Positions 1 to 7,770 of a DNA stretch of 64,000 nt are shown here, piece after piece. The notes beneath the pieces were generated by a model that saw only the letters and a program-made list of their open reading frames with translations, was not told the origin of the DNA and did no database searches. The position numbers were made by a program, and so were the translations under genes. Origin of the DNA: Tardiphaga robiniae (GTDB lineage Bacteria > Pseudomonadota > Alphaproteobacteria > Rhizobiales > Xanthobacteraceae); NCBI RefSeq assembly GCF_001618955.1, contig NZ_LVYV01000045.1, positions 273,645-337,644 of the forward strand. Direction: 5' to 3'. How positions within the stretch are numbered: the stretch's first letter is position 1; each line of letters begins with the position of its first letter.

Positions 1-1144
1 TGAACAGCATGGACAGCGGAATGACGAGCGCGGTGGCGAAGGCCGCCTTGAAGTTCCCGAGGATGAGGAACAGGATCACGATGACGAGCAGCGCGCCCTC
101 GACCAGGTTCTTCTCGACGGTCGCGATGGTCGCGTCGATCAGATGGGTCCGGTCGTAGATCGCGCGCAGAGAGATGCCCTCCGGCAGCGACTTCTGGATC
201 TGCTCCAGCTTCTTTCCGACACGCTGCGCGACGGTCCGGCCGTTCTCGCCGATCAGCAGCATCGCCGTGCCAAGCACGACTTCCTTGCCGTCGACGGTCG
301 CCGCACCGGTTCGCAGGTCGGTGCCTTCCTTGACCTCCGCGATGTCGAGGATGCGGACCGGGACGCCGTTCCGGGAGCCGATGACGATCTGCCTGATTTC
401 CTCGACATCGGCGACCTGTCCTGGCGTGCGCACCAGATACTGTTCGCCGTTCTTCTCGATGTAGCCGGCGCCGACATTCGCGTTGTTGTTGGCGAGCGAT
501 GTCATGACATCGCGGAAGCTGAGACGATAGGCCATCAGTCTGGCCGGATCCGGAAGCACGTGAAACTGCTTCTCGAAGCCGCCGATGGTGTTGACCTCGT
601 TGACCCCCTGCACGTTGCGAAGCTGGGGCTTGATGATCCAGTCCTGCACGGTCCGCAGGTCGCTCGGCGTATAGGGCTTGCCTTCGGCGTTCGTTGCCCC
701 CTCCTTCGCCTCGACCGTGTACATGTAGATCTCGCCGAGGCCGGTGGAGACCGGTCCCATCGCCGTCTCGATGCCGGTCGGCAGCGAGTCCTTCACCCGC
801 TGGACGCGTTCGTTGACGAGCTGACGCGCGAAATAAATGTCCGTGCCGTCCTTGAACACGACCGTGACCTGGCTGAGTCCGTAGCGCGACAACGAGCGCG
901 TGTTCACGAGGTGCGGCAGGCCGGCCATCCCCGTCTCGATCGGGAACGTGATGCGCTGCTCGACCTCCAGTGGCGAGAAGCCCGGCGCGTTGGTATTGAT
1001 CTGAACCTGGACATTCGTGATGTCAGGGACGGCGTCGATCGGCAGGCGCGTGAAGTTCCAGACGCCGAAGGCGCCCATCATCAGCACGGCGATCATGACC
1101 AGCCAGCGCTGGTGCACGGAGAATGCGAGAAGCCTGTCGATCAT
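1..1144 (-). CDS. czcA: Heavy-metal RND efflux pump, inner-membrane subunit (CzcA/CusA family), N-terminal part
   Basis: The reverse strand from the ATG at 1142-1144 reads open to the left edge, giving about 381 residues of a protein normally 1,030-1,070 long. It begins MIDRLLAFSVHQRW, then has a first membrane helix and RLPIDAVPDITNVQVQINT, the hallmark of the heavy-metal HME-RND family. The porter-domain segments EVEQRITFPIE and GLSQVTVVFKDGTDIYFARQ follow, and the visible part ends in the TM2-TM3 region. The protein would be the proton-driven pump moving divalent or monovalent metal ions from periplasm to outside together with the adaptor and outer-membrane channel encoded immediately upstream. 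It is the last gene of a czcC-czcB-czcA operon, 81 bases after czcB. The metal (Zn/Co/Cd or Cu/Ag) cannot be decided from this part. Confidence 0.93.
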   Translation of the reverse strand, partial: MIDRLLAFSVHQRWLVMIAVLMMGAFGVWNFTRLPIDAVPDITNVQVQINTNAPGFSPLEVEQRITFPIETGMAGLPHLVNTRSLSRYGLSQVTVVFKDGTDIYFARQLVNERVQRVKDSLPTGIETAMGPVSTGLGEIYMYTVEAKEGATNAEGKPYTPSDLRTVQDWIIKPQLRNVQGVNEVNTIGGFEKQFHVLPDPARLMAYRLSFRDVMTSLANNNANVGAGYIEKNGEQYLVRTPGQVADVEEIRQIVIGSRNGVPVRILDIAEVKEGTDLRTGAATVDGKEVVLGTAMLLIGENGRTVAQRVGKKLEQIQKSLPEGISLRAIYDRTHLIDATIATVEKNLVEGALLVIVILFLILGNFKAAFATALVIPLSMLF

Positions 1145-1225
1145 GACCTAATTCCCGGCATGACGATCCCTGACGGGGACCGCTGGAGACGTGAGCGGAC
1201 GCGGTCCCGCCGCGCCCGAGCGAGC

Positions 1226-2236
1226 TCAGTGTTCATGGGACGCCGATCCCTTTCCGAGCTCCGCTTTCACGATGAAGCTGTTCTTCGCTGCGTATTTGTC
1301 GCCGTCGAGCAGTCCGAACAGGATCTCGACATTGTCGGAGTCGCGCGCGCCGAGTTCGACGTCGCGCGCCTCGAACTTGTCGCCGTTACGGACGAACACG
1401 ACGCTGCGGTTCTCGACCGTCTGAATCGCCGACGCCCGAACGGCGATCGCGACCGGCTTGGCTGACAGGATCAGGCGTGCCGAAACGAACAGGCCGGTAC
1501 GCAGGCGCATATCGATATTCGGCACGACGGCGCGCGCAAGCGCGCTCTGCGTGTCGCTGCTGCCAACCGGCGAGATGTAGGACAGGCTCGCCTCGATCGG
1601 CTTTCCGCCATCGCCGACGTCGATCAGGATCCTGTCGCCGATCCGGACGCGCGGCAGGTTGCGACGGTAGACGGACAGATCCACCCACACCGTCGAGATG
1701 TCGGCAACGATGAAGGCCGGCTTCTGCTCGGAGGCATATTCGCCGAGCGAGATCTGGCGATCGATCACCGTGCCCGAGATCGGCGCCCGCATCTCATAGA
1801 CGCTCAGGCTCTGGTTGCTCTCGATCTTTGCGAGGAGCTCACCCTTCTCGACGGTGTCGCCGATGCGCTTCTTGATCTCGCGCACGACGCCCGGGAAACG
1901 CGGGGTGACCTGCACCAGCGTCTCCTGATTGGGCTGCAGAATGCCGTTCAGCACCAGAGAGTCGTGCAGCGTTTCGCTTTTGGCGGCGAGAATCTCGATG
2001 TTGGACGAGGCGACGCGCGCATCGCTCATTTCCACGACGCCCTCTTCACCGTGGCCTTTCTCGTCGTGGCCTTTCTCACCCTTCGCCTTTTCACCTTTGG
2101 CCTTGTCACCCTGTCTGGCGGCCTTGGAGGTGGCCGCGGTCTGCGTGTCGGACTTGCTCGGTGCGGTGGCGTAGACGCCGGCGCCGAGCGCGAAGATCGC
2201 GGCGGCGGCCACCAGGAACATGATTGGCTTGTTCAT
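1226..2236 (-). CDS. czcB: Metal efflux RND periplasmic adaptor (CzcB/CusB family)
   Basis: This is a 336-residue membrane-fusion protein. It has an N-terminal signal anchor (MNKPIMFLVAAAAIFALG), a charged linker with repeats around KGEKAKGEKGHDEKGHGE that is rich in His, Glu and Lys and could bind metal, then a lipoyl/barrel-sandwich domain (TPRFPGVVREIKKRIGDTV; APISGTVIDRQISLGE) and a beta-barrel domain. The C-terminus SASHEH adds two more His residues. It bridges the inner-membrane pump and the outer-membrane channel. Its start codon overlaps the stop of czcC by four bases (ATGA), so the two are translationally coupled. The His-rich linker favours Zn/Co/Ni-type over purely Cu substrates, but this is inference. 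Confidence 0.9.
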   Translation of the reverse strand: MNKPIMFLVAAAAIFALGAGVYATAPSKSDTQTAATSKAARQGDKAKGEKAKGEKGHDEKGHGEEGVVEMSDARVASSNIEILAAKSETLHDSLVLNGILQPNQETLVQVTPRFPGVVREIKKRIGDTVEKGELLAKIESNQSLSVYEMRAPISGTVIDRQISLGEYASEQKPAFIVADISTVWVDLSVYRRNLPRVRIGDRILIDVGDGGKPIEASLSYISPVGSSDTQSALARAVVPNIDMRLRTGLFVSARLILSAKPVAIAVRASAIQTVENRSVVFVRNGDKFEARDVELGARDSDNVEILFGLLDGDKYAAKNSFIVKAELGKGSASHEH

Positions 2237-3504
2237 CGTGCGCTCCCCCGCGCCAGTGCAAACGGATTGCCGACGAGCCCTTCGATAGTGGCGACGGCGA
2301 CGTGGAAATTCTGCTGGGCTTCCTGCTCGCGCAGGCGCGCCTGCGCGACGCTGGCCTGTGCGTCGAGCACTTCGAGCAGCGAGTAACGTCCCTGCCCGTA
2401 GCCTTCGGAAATCGCGTCGGCCGCGTCCCTGGACTTGGGGATCGCGGTCTCGCGCAGGATGGTGAGTTCGCGCAGCGAGCCCTGCAGCGAGTCGTAGGCG
2501 CGGCCCGCCACCACGATCAGCGTGTTGCGGTTGCCCTGGCGTTCGGCGGCGGTCTTGGCGAGGCTTTCCTGCGCGGAGAGGATGTTGCCCTGGTTCTGGT
2601 CGAACACCGGGATCGGCACCGACAGCGAAAGCCGAACCGCGTTGTCGCCGGTCTCATTGAAGCGGCGCCATCCGGCGGATACCGTGACGTCCGGATAGGG
2701 CTTCAACCGGGCGAGCAGCAGTTCGGCGTTGCGCTGCGCGTAGATCGCCTTCCAGCGGACGAGCTGCGGGTTGGCATCAATCGCCGCGACCACCGACTGG
2801 AAGGTCGGCGGCTTGCCGGTCACCTCCAGCCGTCCGGAGACAGCCGCGAATTTCGGCGCGCCATCGCCCATCAGGATCGCCAGTTCACGGCGCGCGCTCG
2901 CGAGCGACGACCTGGTGCGCTCACGGTCGGCCTTGACCAGTGCCGATGCAACCTCGGCGCGCCCGGTCTCTGCGATGGATGATGCGCCGGCCTCGACGCG
3001 CCGCTGCAGCAGCGGCGAGATCTTGTCGATCGCCTCGATCTGTTCGTCGAGGATCTGGATCCGCCGCTGCAGGCCGAGCACGCTCACGAAGGCGATCGCG
3101 GTCTCTGACAGCACTTCGAGGCGGACGGCCTGGCGTCCGATACCCGCGGCATCGAAGCCCGCTTGACCGGCGGCGATGCGCGCGTCGCGCTTGCCCCAAA
3201 GCTCGAACATCTGGCTGACCTGCAGCGTGGTCTCCGCCGAGCGGGTTCCCCTGTAGGCGCCCGAACCGAACGAATTGTCCTGTTCGTACGAAATCTCCGG
3301 ATTGATCAGCGCGCCGGACTGGATGCGCTGACCGCGCGCGATCCCGACGTCACGCTCGGCGGCTGTCAGACGCGGGCTGGCGGCGAGCGCGCGTTGCAGC
3401 GCGGCCCCCATGGTGAGGGTTTGCGAATGAGCTTCCCCCGTCAGCGACGAACTGACGAACAGCACAGACGCGCACGCAAAACGCGTGGCGATCTTCGAGA
3501 ACAT
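2233..3504 (-). CDS. czcC: TolC-family outer-membrane factor of metal efflux system (CzcC/CusC type)
   Basis: The 423-residue protein has a cleavable signal peptide (about 1-27, ending GEAHS) followed by two TolC-type outer-membrane efflux repeats. Typical pieces are LQRALAASPRLTAAERDVGIARG early, EISYEQDNSFGSGAYRG, and SVPIPVFDQNQGNILSAQESL in the second repeat. It would form the trimeric exit channel for the CzcBA pump. It is the first of the three efflux genes, 54 bases downstream of the small HCHGC-protein gene, and overlaps czcB by four bases. Length and order C-B-A match the usual czc operon. Confidence 0.9.
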   Translation of the reverse strand: MFSKIATRFACASVLFVSSSLTGEAHSQTLTMGAALQRALAASPRLTAAERDVGIARGQRIQSGALINPEISYEQDNSFGSGAYRGTRSAETTLQVSQMFELWGKRDARIAAGQAGFDAAGIGRQAVRLEVLSETAIAFVSVLGLQRRIQILDEQIEAIDKISPLLQRRVEAGASSIAETGRAEVASALVKADRERTRSSLASARRELAILMGDGAPKFAAVSGRLEVTGKPPTFQSVVAAIDANPQLVRWKAIYAQRNAELLLARLKPYPDVTVSAGWRRFNETGDNAVRLSLSVPIPVFDQNQGNILSAQESLAKTAAERQGNRNTLIVVAGRAYDSLQGSLRELTILRETAIPKSRDAADAISEGYGQGRYSLLEVLDAQASVAQARLREQEAQQNFHVAVATIEGLVGNPFALARGSAR

Positions 3505-3558
3505 GATTGAAACCTGACGAATGACGGAGTCTGGGCGCGATGCGCCCGGCGATAATGG

Positions 3559-3918
3559 TCAGGTCAGGAATTTGGGTGGGGGAGGATCGATTCCGCGCGG
3601 CAGGCTGCGACGTTCGACATCATGGAAAACCGCAGTCCGGGTCTCGATGGAGACAGGCACTGCCGTGAAGACAAGCGGCTGTGCTGTTACGGAGAAGCAG
3701 CCGTGGCAGTGATTGTCCGCGACGACTCCCTTGTCGGAATGGCCGATCGCCTTCTCCGCGAGCGAGACGATCGTCGCTCCGGACGGATTGGTCACATCGC
3801 ACTCGCAGAGACCGTGCACGGCGCCGGCAAAGACGTACGTCGCCAGCACGACCATCACCAACGCCCTGCGCGAGATGCGCAGCAGGCCATGGCGAAGAAT
3901 GCGGGCGAAATTCGTCAC
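3559..3918 (-). CDS. Small exported protein with CEC and HCHGC motifs, leading the metal-efflux operon
   Basis: I do not recognise a named family. The N-terminus is basic (NFARILRHGLLRISRR) followed by a hydrophobic stretch (ALVMVVLATYVFAGAVHG), a signal peptide or single anchor. The mature part starts with CECD, carries NHCHGCFSV near the middle and ends in PRGIDPPPPKFLT. The clustered Cys and His suggest periplasmic metal or redox binding. I chose the GTG at 3916-3918 because an A/T-rich promoter-like element lies at about 3984-3991; an ATG at 3970-3972 would add 18 residues. The gene is codirectional with czcCBA and 54 bases from czcC, so an accessory or metal-sensing role in that operon is a reasonable inference. 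Confidence 0.6.
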   Translation of the reverse strand: MTNFARILRHGLLRISRRALVMVVLATYVFAGAVHGLCECDVTNPSGATIVSLAEKAIGHSDKGVVADNHCHGCFSVTAQPLVFTAVPVSIETRTAVFHDVERRSLPRGIDPPPPKFLT

Positions 3919-4212
3919 TTTGAGCGTCTCTTTCAAACTCTGCGAGCGAGGTAGCACGGATCGGCGATTCATGTCGATCCACAATAATATAACAACGTTG
4001 CAGTTCGCTGGTCGATTTGGGCTTCTTTGCGGCCTTTCCCCGGCCGGTCGTTCAACGCAGGCCGTTCTATGACCATCCACGAAAGAAATGCGAGTGATGA
4101 CACACCGACGAGCAACCAGATCGCAAATGTGGCAAGCGCGACGTCTGGCCACAGACGTCATGATCGCTTGCTGCACTTGCAAGGTCCCGAAATAGTGACT
4201 GCCTGCGACGAT

Positions 4213-5235
4213 CTACGACCGGTCCCTGAATCGGTTCGACACCACTTGCGCGATGGCCGCCGGCGCGTCATCCGGAATCGCGAAAACCGAGCTCACATTA
4301 ATCTCGCACAGGACGAAGGTGTCCGCGCCCGCCCCTGTCCTCGGACCATAGAGGAAATCGGCATCCCAGATCACGGGAAGTATACGGCGGTCCAATTCTA
4401 ACGCGGCAATCATTTGCGGTACCCATAGGTCTTCGACTTCCCGGCGCAGCAACGCGAACGCCTGCTCATCGGGAGCCAACATACGCTTCTCAGCGTGAGG
4501 CCGGACGTGGCCCGGCGGCAGTAAACCTTTCGGATATTGGTGTGCGAACCCGGCGACCTTTTCGGCGGCCATGTAACACCTGACCATTCCCTCACCGAGC
4601 CGCTCCTGGAACGGCTGATCGACGATGAACCCGTCGCCCACCATGTACCCTTCACAGCGCGTAAGGAAATCGTCCAACGACATCTCTTCGACCACCCCCT
4701 CGACAGCCGCCTCCATTACACGAACGCGCTGCGCGCCTGATGAAACTGGTTCGACCTTCCATACGCCATGACCGTCGTTGCCACGCGCCTGCTTCAGAAC
4801 GCGCGCGCCCCTAGCAGCGAGCACGCCCGGAAACTCGTCCCGCAATTGGGCACGCGACCCATAGAGCTTTGTATCAGTCCCCCAACCAAGATGCTTCGTG
4901 CGGAATAGTATTTCCTTGGTGCCCATGGCTTGGATCGCGTCCGGGTGCGCGCTGACCCACGGCCCAACAGCGGCGACGTCTGCAAGCAGGTTATTGAGAG
5001 AACGCCGAGATTTTCCATCCTGAAGCGGGTTTACCCACACCAGGACGCCATCCGTTCCCAGCAATTGGCTCCAGACATCGTCAGCGAAAGCTTCATCGTA
5101 GACCGCCGGAACCGCTTCGATACCTACCGCTTCGAGCTCTTCGAAGATGCGATGGAAGCGATTGTTCTGCGACGTCGCAGTCTGTCGCGTCTCCGCGTCT
5201 CCGCGCCACACAATTGCGACCTTGGGTGGATTCAT
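4213..5235 (-). CDS. Cj0069-family ATP-grasp-like protein
   Basis: The 340-residue product starts at MNPPKVAIVWRGD (ATG 5233-5235). It resembles the Cj0069 family of uncharacterised ATP-grasp-fold proteins: an N-terminal Rossmann-like domain, then LKQARGNDGHGVWKVE (nucleotide-binding loop), GYMVGDGFIVDQPFQERLGEGMVRCY, and a C-terminal CEINVSSVFAIPDDA resembling the Mg-binding strand of RimK-like ligases. By analogy it may form an amide or ester bond using ATP, but the substrate is unknown. It lies between the metal-efflux operon and the DUF1259 gene, all on the minus strand. An upstream in-frame ATG at 5323-5325 would extend it by 30 Arg-rich residues that do not fit the family. Confidence 0.75.
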   Translation of the reverse strand: MNPPKVAIVWRGDAETRQTATSQNNRFHRIFEELEAVGIEAVPAVYDEAFADDVWSQLLGTDGVLVWVNPLQDGKSRRSLNNLLADVAAVGPWVSAHPDAIQAMGTKEILFRTKHLGWGTDTKLYGSRAQLRDEFPGVLAARGARVLKQARGNDGHGVWKVEPVSSGAQRVRVMEAAVEGVVEEMSLDDFLTRCEGYMVGDGFIVDQPFQERLGEGMVRCYMAAEKVAGFAHQYPKGLLPPGHVRPHAEKRMLAPDEQAFALLRREVEDLWVPQMIAALELDRRILPVIWDADFLYGPRTGAGADTFVLCEINVSSVFAIPDDAPAAIAQVVSNRFRDRS

Positions 5236-5341
5236 CGCAGTCTCCGTGATCTGTAGCTGGCGCCGGCTCGGCTCCTCCCGGCGGCAATGAGGCATGGCCG
5301 CAACACGGCGTATGCCGCGCCGCAAGGCATATGACGGTTAT

Positions 5342-6301
5342 CTACATTTTGCCGCTAGCCGTCCTATCGAGAGCCGCCCGCAGACCTTTCGCCAGCGCGA
5401 TCGTATCGGCGTTGGCCCAGAAGTGCATGAAGTACAAGCGCGGGTTCTCGTCCAGCATGTGGCTGTGGAGTGCGGTGACGTCGATGCCGTGCGCCTTAAG
5501 CGCTCGGACGACCGGATTGACCTCCTCTCCCGTGAGGACGAAGTCACCGGTGATCGCCGCCTTCCCGCCGCCCGTTGGCTGAAAGTTGATACCGATGGCA
5601 ACTCCCATGGGGCCCGGTGGGGTGAGCGCCACGCCCCCCTCATTGACGGGATCCTTGCGGGGAACGTTGAACTGGTAGACTCCTCCTGTCGATTGGCCCT
5701 TGGAGCCGATGATCTCATCGAGCTTGGCGGTGTCCAAATCGACTGCCGGTGCCGGCGACGTCTGAGCCGCAACAGTAAGCGGCGTTTTGCTTTCCGCGAG
5801 CGCGTCGCGGACTGCTGTGGCGAGCTTCATCGGATCGCCATGACCGGCGACATGCATGTAGAACGTCGCCGGTGTGGCCCGGAGCAGATGATTATGGACC
5901 GCGGTTATGTCGATTCCGTTCGCGATCATCTTGGTCATGACCGGATTAATCTCGGACTCGAGAAGAACCAGGTCGCCCATGATCATGGTGCTGCCGTGAG
6001 CTGGTTTGAAGGCCACCCAACCGCCAAGTGCCAAGGCAGACTTGATGGCTATTCCGTCAAGCGTCACCGAAAGGTCCGATCGCGGGAAACCGTAGCGTCG
6101 CACGTCGTCAGTGACCGTCGGCTTCCTGCCGAGGATTTCATCGACTTTCGTCCACTCGGTGTCCTTCATCTGACTGGTGTCCGCTGCCCGCGCCGAGCAG
6201 ATGAAAGAGCTTGCCAGAGCCTCCCATTCGTCGATCGGCGCGTTGGTTCCGATCGTCAGCACGGATGTTGCGACGAGTGCTGTCCACAATGCCTTGCGCA
6301 T
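5342..6301 (-). CDS. Exported tandem DUF1259 (LppY/LpqO-like) protein
   Basis: The 319-residue protein has a signal peptide (MRKALWTALVATSVLTIG) and two similar domains of about 130 residues. Each runs from a W-x-K-V/L-D-E-I-L/I-G start, through a hydrophobic sheet, to N-P-V-x-x-x-(L)-x-A-x-G-I-D-(I/V)-T-A-(V/L)-H-x-H, then an F/YMH segment (ITAVHNHLLRATPATFYMH; VTALHSHMLDENPRLYFMH). This is the DUF1259 pattern; function is unknown although the conserved HxH and MH could bind a metal. The start is set by GGGAGGAG six bases upstream of the ATG at 6299-6301; an ATG directly abutting that site is too close. It lies 44 bases after the chimeric rhodanese gene and is probably cotranscribed with it. 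Confidence 0.83.
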   Translation of the reverse strand: MRKALWTALVATSVLTIGTNAPIDEWEALASSFICSARAADTSQMKDTEWTKVDEILGRKPTVTDDVRRYGFPRSDLSVTLDGIAIKSALALGGWVAFKPAHGSTMIMGDLVLLESEINPVMTKMIANGIDITAVHNHLLRATPATFYMHVAGHGDPMKLATAVRDALAESKTPLTVAAQTSPAPAVDLDTAKLDEIIGSKGQSTGGVYQFNVPRKDPVNEGGVALTPPGPMGVAIGINFQPTGGGKAAITGDFVLTGEEVNPVVRALKAHGIDVTALHSHMLDENPRLYFMHFWANADTIALAKGLRAALDRTASGKM

Positions 6302-6345
6302 TCCCATCTCCTCCCTGATCATCTGCATTTCACGCCTCGCGGCGA

Positions 6346-6903
6346 TCATTCTCTGATGAGGTCGACGATTTCCTTTGCACCACCGACGATTCTGACCGTC
6401 ACGCGGACGGCATCACCGTAGCGCAGAGCATCGAACAGGAGGCCATCGACAACCTTCAGGTCGATCGTTTCGTCGGATGGCAAACGGACCGTCACCTTGT
6501 TGTTACGCTCGTCGACCAAGGCAACTATGCCGTATAGCGTTTCCTCGTTCGAGGATGTTGCTGCGGCTGAAGAAGTCGTTGCCGAACGTAGATGAGCTTG
6601 AATATCGGCGTTGGCCGCGACCTTAGATGCTCCAGCAACAGAGAGCATGGTGACGAAGGCCAAGCATACGGCCATTCTTTCGCTTCGTGTTCCACCATGT
6701 CGGCGGATAATCACGACCGAACGTCCCGCGACTTCCGGCGCCCAATCGTTCACACCTGCGTGCGGCCGTCGTCGTGCCCCCGGAAGCAATGTTGGATCCG
6801 CATCGAAATCCTCGTCAGTCCGCACATCAACGAGCGTCAGCACGCTGGCAGTTCCAACGAGACGAGACAGTTTATCGGGAGAAATTGAGGTGTAAGAAGA
6901 CAT
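6346..6903 (-). CDS. Chimeric ORF: N-terminal half of a chromate-type rhodanese fused to a small exported protein
   Basis: Residues 1-66 (SSYTSISPDKLSRLVGT, LVDVRTDEDFDADP, RRPHAGVNDWAPEVAGRSVVII) match the start of the rhodanese domain of sulfurtransferase/chromate-resistance proteins that normally run on to a C-terminal ChrB domain. Just where the active-site Cys loop (VVxCQKG) should come, the sequence becomes IRRHGGTRSER and then a hydrophobic signal-like stretch (MAVCLAFVTMLSVAGASKVAANA) and a small domain (EETLYGIVALVDERNNKVTV, ending DLIRE). Residues 77-185 look like an independent exported protein whose own ATG would be at 6673-6675. The ORF is intact, so it could still be translated, but the rhodanese part cannot be catalytic. 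A good sigma-70-type promoter lies upstream. Confidence 0.75.
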   Translation of the reverse strand: MSSYTSISPDKLSRLVGTASVLTLVDVRTDEDFDADPTLLPGARRRPHAGVNDWAPEVAGRSVVIIRRHGGTRSERMAVCLAFVTMLSVAGASKVAANADIQAHLRSATTSSAAATSSNEETLYGIVALVDERNNKVTVRLPSDETIDLKVVDGLLFDALRYGDAVRVTVRIVGGAKEIVDLIRE

Positions 6904-6979
6904 GCTGCGCCCTTGGTGAATTCAGGACGCGATACTTGGGCATGTCGCCTCGCGGGGGGATCGCCACCCCCGTGTTTCG

Positions 6980-7008
6980 GATTAAAGCACCATTGAACCG
7001 AGTGTCAA
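6980..7008 (-). promoter_or_regulatory. Sigma-70-type promoter for the chimeric rhodanese gene
   Basis: On the minus strand TTGACA (7003-7008) is followed by a 17-base spacer and TTAATC (6980-6985). The -35 is perfect and the spacing ideal. It points to the start codon at 6901-6903, about 75 bases downstream. Confidence 0.55.
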
Positions 7009-7089
7009 CACGGCTTCCATCGCATTTACTTGAACTCAGCGCCGAGGACGGATTAGCGCATGATGGGTTGAGCGCGGTCCCGCCCAGTC

Positions 7090-7581
7090 TCACCGAGACG
7101 TGGAAAATTCGTTGCCCTGCATGCCGTCCGTCCTGATCTGTCCGAGCAGGCCGTAGATGTCACCGAGTACCCAGAGGTCGCGCACCTTCGGCCCGTCGAA
7201 CGAAAAGATCGGTGCTCCAAGCCAACCGACGAGCTTTCCTGTCGGCGGATTGCCGAATATCGCTTCGCGTTGAACGCCATGGAAGTAGACCTTGCCGGCA
7301 ACGCGATTACCCTCCTCGATCATCAGGAGAATGTCCGTCGTGTAATTCTGCAGCACGCCGGTAACCCAGCGGACGTAGTCGGCGAACTGGCCATGTCCGA
7401 CCAGCACCGGTCCGAGCGATCCCCTGAAGGTGAAATCCTCGTGGAAAATTTGCGGGATCAAAGTCACATCCGCATGGTCCCACATGTCTTTGTAGAAGGC
7501 ACGGACCACCTCCTTCTGCGGCGTGAGCATCACGCCATCGAACGTCATTGGCTTCTCAAGATGATCGCTGCGTGTGTTCAT
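7090..7581 (-). CDS. SnoaL-like/ester-cyclase-fold polyketide-cyclase-like protein
   Basis: The 163-residue product has a SnoaL/NTF2-like fold signature: KEVVRAFYKDMWDHADVTLIPQIFHEDFTFRGS at the start of the domain, then GHGQFADYVRWV, a middle with EEGNRVAGKVYFHGVQ and a final GAPIFSFDGPKVRDLWVLGD. Family members are small cyclases or isomerases or have unknown roles. I chose the ATG at 7579-7581 (MNTRSDHL); a later ATG at 7546-7548 (MTFDG) is equally possible. It sits between the MFS gene and the rhodanese chimera in a run of minus-strand genes, but no chemistry for metal resistance is implied. Confidence 0.75.
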   Translation of the reverse strand: MNTRSDHLEKPMTFDGVMLTPQKEVVRAFYKDMWDHADVTLIPQIFHEDFTFRGSLGPVLVGHGQFADYVRWVTGVLQNYTTDILLMIEEGNRVAGKVYFHGVQREAIFGNPPTGKLVGWLGAPIFSFDGPKVRDLWVLGDIYGLLGQIRTDGMQGNEFSTSR

Positions 7582-7632
7582 CGCCCTCGGTCCGGCATGA
7601 TGGGATTGAAGAACGACACTAGCAATCACAGC

Positions 7633-7656
7633 GCGGATTAGCGAAGCGTAATCCGC
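7633..7656. repeat. REP-like palindromic element
   Basis: GCGGATTA (7633-7640) and TAATCCGC (7649-7656) form a perfect 8-base stem around GCGAAGCG. The 'GGATTACGCTTCGCTAATCC' type hairpin is a common dispersed intergenic repeat in proteobacteria. It lies in the 189-base gap between the SnoaL-like gene and the MFS gene. Confidence 0.5.
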
Positions 7657-7770
7657 CACCCTCGTATGGGCGAAACACACCTCCCTGTAGCATGCTATTC
7701 ATTAGTTCGCGGCGCTCAGCCCGTCCCGCAACCTGCATCGCGCACGAGCTGTAGATAAAGCAAGAACGGA

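Noticed and set aside
143..1465. 440-residue plus-strand ORF over the czcA/czcB region
   Set aside because: It is the antisense shadow of the metal pump; Arg/Asp/His-rich composition and no family pattern, while the minus strand reads as a clear RND protein.
5236..5325. 30-residue N-terminal extension of the Cj0069-family protein
   Set aside because: Arg-rich and not in the family; the start MNPPKVAIVW fits better.
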